A DNA stretch of 64,000 bases. Source: Ephemerocybe angulata. Its lineage: Eukaryota > Basidiomycota > Agaricomycetes > Agaricales > Psathyrellaceae. The translations under genes were made by a program, and so were the position numbers. Within the stretch, counting starts at the first letter, position 1, and each line of letters begins with the position of its first letter. The notes under the pieces are model-generated. The model did not search any database. It was given only the letters and a program-made list of their open reading frames with translations, and was not told the origin of the DNA. The stretch spans positions 372,001 through 436,000 of the forward strand of contig JAACJK010000007.1 in assembly GCA_013368325.1 (NCBI GenBank), read 5' to 3'. Of this stretch, positions 56,242 through 64,000 are shown piece after piece.

Positions 56242-57551
56242 ATGGTTGGAGGCAGAAACGATAACGACAACAACGACTCTTACGGATCCTCCGATCGCAA
56301 GGGCAGCGACAACAACAACCGCGACGACTCGTACGGCTCAGGCCGCCAGGGCCAGTCGGATAGCTACGGCTCGTCCAACCAGTCAAGGTAAGCCCCGCGC
56401 ATAATATCGCTGACTGGCCATCGGCTAACGATCGATGCCTTGGCAATTTAGGGACAACGAATATGGCTCGGGAAACAAGTCTGGCGGAAACGACTCCTAC
56501 GGATCGTCCAACAACGACAGTAACAACTCGTACGGCTCTTCTGGACGCCAGGACAAGAGCGACTCCTATGGGTCTTCCAACTCTAACAAGGACAACGACT
56601 CGTACGGTTCTTCCAACTCTAAGAAGGACAGCGACTCGTACGGTGCCTCGAACAACTATGGATCTTCGAACAAGGACGACGAGGACAACTCGTCTTATGG
56701 TTCCAAGAACACCTATGGCGGCTCGCAGGGTACTGACAAGAAGGAGTCTTCCTACTCGTCGTCGAGCGACAACAACAACGATAACTCGTATGGATCCAAG
56801 AACACCGACTCCTACGGTGCTTCCAAGGACTCCAACACCACCTCCTCATACGGGTCTTCCAACAAGACCTCGTCGAACGACGATGAGGACAACAACGACT
56901 CCTATGGGTCCAAGAAGACTGGGTCATATGGATCCTCGAACAATGACTCGTACGGCTCTAACTCTTCCAACGACAACTCGTACGGATCGGCAAACAAGAA
57001 CTCCAACGACAACTCGTACGGATCGGCAAACAAGAACTCCAACGATAACTCGTATGGGTCTTCAAACAAGACCTCGTCCAACGACAACTCGTACGGATCG
57101 TCGAACAAGAACTCCTCTAACGACAACGACGACTCGTATGGCTCCAACAAGAACACCTACGGTGACTCGCAGAGCGGTACCGCATCGTATGGCTCGTCAA
57201 ACAACAACAACACCACCTCCTCCTACGGATCCTCCAACAAGGCCTCGTCTAACGACAACGACGACTCTTCCTACGGCTCCAAGAACACCGAGTCCACCTA
57301 CGGCTCGAGCAACAACAACAGCAGCAGCAACACCACCTCGTCCTACGGCACCTCCAACAACGACAACACCCAGTCGAACTCGAACAAGCAAACGTCCTGG
57401 GACCAGAAGGCGATCAAGGCCGGTGCGTCTGCAGCTGGGTTGAACCTCGTACGTCTCTTCTATACTGGTCTTTCTAATATCACGGCTAATGAACGTATAG
57501 GATGATGCGACCGTGGATGCTATTGGCGAGGGCATCAAGAAGTTTCTCTAA
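56242..57551 (+). CDS. Disordered SYGSSN-repeat protein A
   Basis: Model: join(56242..56387,56452..57448,57501..57551), 397 aa. After MVGGRNDNDNN the protein is almost wholly repeats of D-[SN]-SYGSSN-type units, several dozen in number, rich in Ser, Asn, Gly, Tyr and Asp. This composition is typical of phase-separating or prion-like sequences. The only non-repeat part is the C-terminal module SWDQKAIKAGASAAGLNL|DD...IGEGIKKFL, shared with paralogue B at 58544-59430, with the same intron after NL. No signal peptide or membrane segment, so probably cytosolic. A 36-bp unit is repeated exactly at about 56967-57038. Function unknown; the TATA box and GAA/TTC array suggest strong, stress-inducible expression. 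Confidence 0.85.
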
Positions 57552-58543
57552 GACGCGTAGTTAAACAAGAGACTACGCAAACTGAATGTACTACTATTTC
57601 TGCATCCAATGCACGTATCTCATCCAAGCCAATGATCGACGCGCGCTCAAGTTTGAAAAAGCGCTGAACTCACCACATTAAAATGTAATGTCCCATGAGG
57701 TACGAATGTAAGTACGACATTTACATTTTTCGTCAGTCTTACTACGGGAGACTAGAACTCACCCACTGTGACTTTGTCTCCCTACTCTGAGAGTCTGAGT
57801 GTAGTCCGAGCCGAATTCGACACGCTCTAGAGTCTTCTTCTTCCTATGTCGTCCCGTGTGCATTCCTCAACGCTCTATTCGACGTGTTTCGCGTCATCAG
57901 CCAACGCCCTCTATTTTTAGCCCTGTCGTCATTTCTTCCTTTGCATCTTTACCGCCCCGGGCGGCTAAAGTCGTGTATTTCGCCTACATCATCATGTACA
58001 TTCTAATGCCACACACAGCGCCGCACAGGGTTGGCCTTAATTTCTTGAATCTTTCAGCGAGCTTTTCCAGTGTTTAGCGTTGCTGCAGTTGATGATGCTC
58101 CCACCGAAGCGCGAGGTCACTGCTCTGGGCGCTTAAGATCTACACACGGTTTCACCGAGTTGCGCTTGCCCAGACTTCCTGTGCACGACGTTCAGATGCT
58201 ACCATGTGCGCCCAAATTCATTCAAATCCAAGTCTAGGCGCAAAGAACCTGACTTCTACGCAGTTCTTCTCCACACGATTGCGGCCCTACGCGCCTCATC
58301 AGCTGGGGCACTTCATGTTCTTCTGTCATGCGCTCATTGTTTGCTCACACCCCGTGCTAGACCCATCGTCAACAAAAAGGCTGATTAGGTCCATTTATTA
58401 GGCCCCTAGGAGCTCGGCCAAAGTCTATAAAAGTGGGTTGTTGTCCTAGGTAGAAGGAACCATCTCAGAGGGCCTTCCAAGCAGAATTTCCCACCTCTCC
58501 TCCTCCTATAGGCCTCGCGCAATTCCTCGTATACTCTGACGGC
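57552..58543. other. intergenic, promoter of SYGSSN gene B
   Basis: Contains GGGCGCTTAA (58127) and a TATA box (58426). No gene recognised. Confidence 0.45.
58426..58432 (+). promoter_or_regulatory. TATA box of SYGSSN gene B
   Basis: TATAAAA 112 nt upstream of the ATG, matching the arrangement in gene A. Confidence 0.6.
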
Positions 58544-59430
58544 ATGTTTGGAGGAAACGATAGCCAAGACCGCACCGACGACTCCACCGGTGAACACGAG
58601 TCGTTTGAACGCGGCCGCAACTTAGCGCACGGCAGCTCGACAAACCCTATTGATATCGACAACACACGGCCTGCAGACTTAGAACAGCTTGGTTCATCAG
58701 GCAGGTGAGCTCTAAGCTGTCCGTATTGCTTTGGCATTTGAGACTCTAATACAGCCATCTGTAATCCAGGAACGACTCCGGCCGCCTTGCGTATGGCTCG
58801 TCAAATGAGCCTCAGTCTGGAGGACAACGCGCGTCGGGCAACAACGCCGACCCTTACGCATCGTCGAAAGCCTTTAGTGGTGATCGTGCTGGCCACGGCT
58901 ACAGTCAAGACTCCCCTGAGCGCCAGCCTCGTATAGGCAGACACGGTCCTTCCGACACCAGCCAGGGCACCGACTCCGCGGATTCGTATGGCTCTGCGAA
59001 CACCAACCGCGGATCCAACAACAATACGGAGTCGTACGGATCTTCGACCCAGGACTCCTCAAACGACAATGGTGACGCCTTCTCCCCCCATGGTAACAGA
59101 GACACTCGTGGAGAGTCGAATTTCGACGACCCCTCCCATTCGACCAACAACAGCCTCGCCAACAAGGACAGCGCCAACAACGACTCGTCGTCGTATGGAA
59201 ACGCCAGCTCGAACTCCAACCCTGAGGGCGACAACTCCCGCTCGAGCTCGGACAAGCAAGGATCATGGGACCAGAAGGTTATCCAATCCGGTGCATCTAC
59301 TGTTGGTTATAACCTCGTATGTCTAGCCACGAATGCCTCTATCTGTTTTGGTGTGATGGCTAACTCTGCTCCCTCGTAGGATGATACCATGGCGCGCGAA
59401 ATCGGAGAGAGCATGAAGAAGCTTCTCTAA
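58544..59430 (+). CDS. Disordered SYGSSN-repeat protein B (diverged paralogue)
   Basis: Model: join(58544..58704,58770..59316,59380..59430), 252 aa. The start is MFGGNDSQDRTDDST. The body is polar and disordered with scattered AYGSSN, DSYGSAN, ESYGSST and SSYGNAS units, fewer and more degenerate than in gene A. The C-terminal module SWDQKVIQSGASTVGYNL|DDTMAREIGESMKKLL is clearly homologous to that of gene A. Intron phases and the 51-nt last exon are identical, so the two are tandem duplicates. The conserved tail is the probable functional core; the repeat region is free to vary. Function unknown. Confidence 0.8.
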
Positions 59431-60431
59431 CAATGAAGGAATATCTAGCGCTATATCTCGCAATACACCACTGTAAACCACGTCTCTTCCTGCTCAAACG
59501 AACTCTCCCCTCTGCTGCCCTGATCGCGGTGCCTTAAACTGAAGACAAGTTGAAGACAAGCGCCCGAGCGCTAACAGCAGCGTCATACGTTTATCGGTCC
59601 CTCTCCCCCTATTGAACAGAATCCTCTGAAGTATGGGTTTGGGGCGATATTCGTCGGGTTCTTTCTTGAGATGATAGTCCTCCTGAATTGACCAGATGAC
59701 CTCAGGACACCGTGACCGCGGTGACCACAGTTCCCCGCACCAAATCTATTTTTATCCGGATCGGCATCGGAGTCGGCATCCCGCCATCACCTTCCCTGCT
59801 GCGGATGTTCAAGGTTGCTCCCGCCCTTATCATACGGAGAGTTCCTGGGTATTTTCCGCCATCCTGGGCACACGGCGGTCACACAAAGAAAAGCCAATCT
59901 CTCACTTCTTCGAGGCCAATAGAAGGTCGGACTGACGCGGACGCTCTGTCAAATGTGTGCTACGTAGAAGCGGATGTACTTCATGTCGTCGTCGGAATTG
60001 GTGGCTGGGTCTACTTTTCTCAGTGATTGCGTCGGATTGGAGATCGCAGGGAGCGGCGTTTGGGCCTGTACTGCGGGACCTGATAGGCGCTCGGGCGCTA
60101 GCAGGCTGATTAACCGAGGTGTATTTGTGACTTCATTCCGGGAGAAGCAGTGGGCATTGTCTGGTTCATCTTCGGATTGTCACCCAGGGCCCGGGGGCAA
60201 AACATCTTTCAGAATGACGAACCGTTAGAAATTCCGGTGTGACGATGCGAGCCGGGTCATATCTCAGGATTCCAGGACTGGGATTCGCAGATCCAAAGTG
60301 CGCCTCACATCCGCAGGAGAATAGATAGTATGAGTTTTCATTGTGGTGTCATTAAATACATCGTGAGATCAACGTGAAAGGTCGTGCATATACCACACCA
60401 TACAAGTAAGCCAAGAAAATAAACAGCGAGC
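59431..60431. other. intergenic
   Basis: Between convergent genes. A 104-codon frame at 59712-60026 has an ATG but no domain and is not called. Confidence 0.45.
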
Positions 60432-62340
60432 TCAAGCGTGCACCATCCGAGGATTTGCTCCATCCCTCGATACCGACGTTGAGACTTGAACAACGCTTTT
60501 TCTTCGGCCAGTATCTTTCTTCTCGAAGAACGCGCCCCACTGTGTCCACCAATCCTCCACCTTCTCGGTTGCGTCATGACAGGACAACTCAAACTCTTTC
60601 CCCCACACCAATTTGAAGCTCTCTTCGTCCATATGCTCCCAGTCCTCGTATTGCATTGCGATCTTCAGGACAGCGTCGCGTCTGGCCATGAGCGGGCCCG
60701 GTGGCGCAAATAGCATACCGCGCCGTTGGGTTTCGAGTCTCTGCGCGAGGGCGATTCTAGGTTGCCGAATTTCTTCAAATGCGTTGAGAAGCTGAGGTAT
60801 CTGGTCCCGATGTCGAATGTGTGAAAAGAGAAGTCCAAGAGTCTGTGCATCTTCAATAGAAAGCGCGGTGCCGTGGTGTGTGGTAGGCTGTATGTTCTCC
60901 ACTTCAGAACAATCTTAATAGGCAGAGTGTGTCACGTACCTGGAGAGGGTGTCCAGCCGAGCCTACGAGCACAATGCGAGCTTGCTCGCAAGTCATCGAT
61001 TCAACGGCGGGGTGGGGCCGGAATATGGTAAACTTTGTCAAATGCTTGGTCGCCACCCCCAAAAGCTTACGAAGTCTGTGAAAACGGCTCATCAGAGTCT
61101 GCGCAGTACATATGAAAGTCATAGCTCACCGAGGCTCGAACTTATTCTTAGCAACTAATTCATCCAAGAGACGTGGTACCTGGAGATCTTCGTCTTTCAA
61201 AGACTCGCCGGCCTTGTGTTGTACTGTCACAGCACAGTCCTTGGCCCCGGCCTAGCCAGGGATTAGATGCGATATCAGTATGAAGACGCAGGGAGGACAC
61301 TCACCAGAAAGCTGATGTGCATGGCATGCTCGTTTCCGAACCATATTGACCACTAGGAGAGCTTTAGAAGTAGAAACGCCTGCGGTGATGAGACCTCACC
61401 TCAGATGGCCTGACAAGCGACACGAGGTCTTCGTCCGCTTGGATTATATCTGCTGGGATTTCGAAGTTAAAATAGTGAATACTTTTCCCGTTTTCTTCAG
61501 AGGAGTCTTCTTCCATCACCAGAGGCCGCACGGTGCTGTCGTACCCATCTGCTGCGACAATTACGTCTGCTTGCAGAGTTTGGCCTCCCTTTAATGTCAC
61601 CGAGACGTTCTCAGAGTCCACGCCCACCACCTCTGCGTCGTAGAGAAACTCCACTCCGGCCTCGCTAGCAGCGTTGAATAGGAGCGAATGTAGGTCCCTG
61701 TTCTGAGAAGCAACCAATGTAATGAGTTAGATTCAACGAAGTCGCTAATGAACCTACCCGCAATAGGAGAAAGTCGGCGAGAACATGGTTTTGAAACGAT
61801 TCCGACATTTTCATTGAACCAAGGTAATCCCCAGTGCAGCCTAGACCATGAGTGAATTCACTCTCGTGATTCGGGAGCTTATTGAACGGGCTTACCATTT
61901 CGAAAGCTAAAAGTCGTGCATTTGTGCGAGAGCTTCGCCAAGGCTGGTCCGAACCCCCACTGGTTGAGGATTTGGGTCATATTTGGCGGAGACCTGACGA
62001 CCAAGGGATGGTTGAGCGAGGTTCTCCTATGTAAAGAGCATAGGCGAGGAGTCGTACCGTATCCCGGCGCTGGTCTGTCCGATCAACGCTTTTAGTATAT
62101 GAAGACATTCGGGGAAGCAGCGGGGCTCACCCTTGCTTTTCCATCCGTTTTATCTACCACAAGAACGGTATGCCCGACCTCACGAAGAGCGTAGGCGGCT
62201 GAGAGGCCTGGCATATTTCAGTCAATACTCGATCCTGCCTCCTGAGAGGAATCCTTCTTACCCGCAATTCCTCCTCCGACAACGATACAGTGGATGCTAG
62301 TCCTGGCCTTGCATAGTCGGCCCTGGTCTCTGTCAAACAT
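60432..62340 (-). CDS. FAD-dependent aromatic-ring monooxygenase (salicylate hydroxylase-like)
   Basis: The ATG at 62340 gives MFDRDQGRLCKARTSIHCIV, then the FAD-binding VVGGGIAGLSAAYALREVGH, with an intron inside the Gly motif. Downstream are RDLHSLLFNAASEAGVEFLY, the DG motif VIVAADGYDSTVRPLV, VWSIWFGNEHAMHISFLAGA, the second FAD motif RIVLVGSAGHPLQ (usually GDAAHP; here GSAGHP) and HHGTALSIEDAQTLGLLFSH. The gene has about eight exons. Such flavoenzymes hydroxylate aromatic acids with NAD(P)H and O2 in catabolism or secondary metabolism. The substitution of Asp by Ser in the GD motif, which contacts FAD ribose, is unusual. The gene ends at a TGA at 60432-60434. Confidence 0.87.
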
Positions 62341-63306
62341 TGCACAGGGGCTGTATGGTGTAGGTAGGTATGGGCGAGGTGAGTGGGATGTTTGATTCGC
62401 GAGGACTGGTGGAAGGGAAGAGCGAGATCGGAGTGTTTAGACGCCTTCCAGTCTCGACGCCTATAAATATGCCCCCTATCTAGGCGAAACAAGTCGCCCA
62501 TATCGCCTTCCGAGGAAGGTGGAACGACGAACAGACAAACGGCATAGGCTTGGCGAGTAAACTCCGCCAATTCGACAGAAGCTCATCTGAGGTGCTACAT
62601 AAGCTATATTTGAACGTAAGCGAGCGGTTTTTGAGACCTGAAGTGCTGTTTATTGCCAGAGGTTCGGGGTGGTGGAGCACGAACTTTAGCTGTTTCGCTC
62701 CCAGCAGCGAAATAAGACCACAGCTGTGGCTCACATACGTGAAAGTGCACGGGAAGCAATCCCCCGTTTGCGGAAGAACGCATGTTCGTTTGGCCCTGTG
62801 AGAAGAGACTAGTGAGAAGAGCCCACAGGCGGAGGCTTTGGTGAGTTCTATCACCACTCGAGTCATGACAGCCTTCAAGGCTTTATATACCTCAGTTATC
62901 CTCCTGGCATCTGTACTTCATAAATTGGGCGAGCAAAGCACACCTTTGGTAGCCTTAAACTGCCAAGTCATGCATATGCGCCTAGCCTGCCTTGTTAAAT
63001 TGCACATGCACTGAGACGCGTACCAATTAGCTGTTGACAGGAAAAGATATATACTCACCAGTTGATAGGTGCGATTGAGGTGTGAAGATGATATCTTGAA
63101 GAACCTCCGAGCGTGGTATACATATGGAGCTCGAAACGTTATCACCACGCGTTTTTACTTGCTTCCATGATCTCCGCAATCTATAGCCATGTCTTTTACT
63201 CCCTTGTTGTAAGTATTGTCTTGTGGAGTATTATTGTACAGGGTTTCGTCGTATGAGACGTCGGTAATGTGGGCGTCCTAGCCAAAGTTCTTTTAAGGCC
63301 CACACA
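62341..63306. other. intergenic
   Basis: Promoter of the monooxygenase gene and 3' flank of the transporter. A 126-codon minus-strand frame ending at 62480 lacks a domain and is left out. Confidence 0.45.
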
Positions 63307-64000
63307 TTAAACAGTTTTCTTGCCTCTTCGAGCCACCGAGGCCTTCCATACGGAGAGATGGCAGGCTGCACCCGCAAAAACGGCGATCTTTGTGCCACCG
63401 GGACCTGTGAGCCTATGCAAACATGAAGGCATACGAGTACTTACCGCAGCGAATGACAACGGTCGTTGCCAGTGGCGCTCGGATGTCAAGAGAGCACCTG
63501 CGATTGGGTTGCCGGTTAAAAGCGCAAATGCTAATGCAAAGGAAGTCATCCCGATTCGAATCCTAGTAGAAGATGGGCAGGGCATCAGCAGGTTTTGTAT
63601 AGACATGGGTAAAGCAACACGAACCCCAGGTCTGAAAGGTCGGGGTTAGTGACGAATGACCCAACTGCCGGAGCAGCAAGTGACACAACTGTTGGATAAC
63701 TTCGTAAATGCAAACGGGAAGACATTCTAAATACGCCACATACCTCCCCCGGAGAAGAACCCGTAGAACACACTGAAGGCCGCAACCCCCGCTAGGCTAG
63801 TCGCCCCGAACATCGCAAATATGAGAGATCCAGTGAAGATGGACGAGATAATCAAGACTAGACAGAAGGAAAGTCAGTTTCCTTGTGTGGACGCGGATCA
63901 GAGGATTGTGGGCGTACCATTTAGGGGACCATAACGATCAGCAACAATATTCGGAAGCGTACGCCCCAATAATGATCCTGCATTCATTATTGTAATCTAC
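63307..64000 (-). CDS. MFS monocarboxylate-transporter-like protein, 3' part
   Basis: Only the C-terminal half is in the window; the gene starts beyond base 64000. The pieces read ...AGSLLGRTLPNIVADRYGPL, LVLIISSIFTGSLIFAMFGA, VAAFSVFYGFFSGGG, TVVSLAAPAVGSFVTNPDLS, RIGMTSFALAFALLTGNPIA and a short basic C-terminus ending ARRGKKTV. The R-[IT]-LPN-x-[VI]-ADR-x-GPLN and GNPI[AG]GAL blocks are typical of fungal MCT-type major facilitator proteins in the plasma membrane. Substrate unknown (carboxylates or riboflavin in relatives). Separated by introns; exact joins not resolved. Confidence 0.82.

Larger units (their letters stand above)
16891..58136 (+). other. Dispersed 9-mer GGCGCTTAA, ten copies, all plus strand
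   Basis: Exact copies start at 16891, 25601, 27371, 29186, 38354, 39697, 55722 and 58127 (with a leading extra G, as GGGCGCTTAA) and at 41153 and 44194 (GGCGCTTAA). I found no exact copy on the minus strand. Most lie in intergenic DNA; two are in introns of minus-strand genes. Chance expectation on one strand is about 0.24 copies (64000/262144). Nature unknown. Confidence 0.6.

Noticed and set aside
56463..57443. 326-codon Thr/Arg-rich plus-strand frame
   Set aside because: Out-of-frame reading of the SYGSSN repeats; repetitive DNA keeps all frames open.

Overview
The window looks like a gene-dense stretch of a filamentous basidiomycete (Agaricomycetes) nuclear genome. Nearly every gene is cut by short introns, mostly about 48-65 nt, with GT..AG borders and CTGAC/CTAAC-type branch sites. 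The gene families fit that lineage: NACHT NTPases with a GYVGCGKSA P-loop, tandem BTB and F-box families, GH71, DUF1365, a WASP homologue and an A-T-R NRPS-like reductase. Exon joins were worked out by hand from splice motifs and reading frame, so they are models without transcript support.

Layout. 1-6.2 kb: 3' part of a CAMK-type kinase, a synaptobrevin gene whose start codon is split by an intron, and a small secreted protein with a coding hairpin. 6.5-12.9 kb: an NLR island with a relict NLR 3' end and two convergent intact NACHT genes. 13-25 kb, all minus strand: DUF1365 protein, a large adenylation-thiolation-reductase enzyme, RPL24 with a small ORF abutting its start codon, a secreted DUF5648-like repeat protein and a calmodulin-like gene rich in microexons. 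25-30.8 kb: sparse, with a third, C-terminally shortened NACHT gene. 30.8-38 kb: WASP, a dibasic-rich secreted precursor and a tandem F-box pair. 38.4-48 kb: three tandem BTB genes and one inverted BTB copy, separated by UBA2 and a phosphotransferase gene. Two of the tandem BTB copies look damaged. 48.6-55.3 kb: GH71 glucanase, RAD17, a Whi5/Nrm1-like gene and 3-hydroxyanthranilate dioxygenase. 56-59.4 kb: two paralogues of a disordered SYGSSN-repeat protein. 60.4-64 kb: FAD monooxygenase and the 3' part of an MFS monocarboxylate-type transporter.

Housekeeping genes (SNC-type SNARE, RPL24, WASP, UBA2, RAD17, BNA1) alternate with fast-evolving families (NLR, BTB, F-box, secreted peptides, SYGSSN proteins) that show duplication, truncation and decay inside the window. 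I see no tRNA, rRNA, CRISPR or intact transposon. The least explained signals are ten exact copies of the 9-mer GGCGCTTAA, all on the plus strand; two secreted precursors sharing a helix motif; a stop-start abutment at RPL24; and a conserved Trp-rich tail in the NACHT family.
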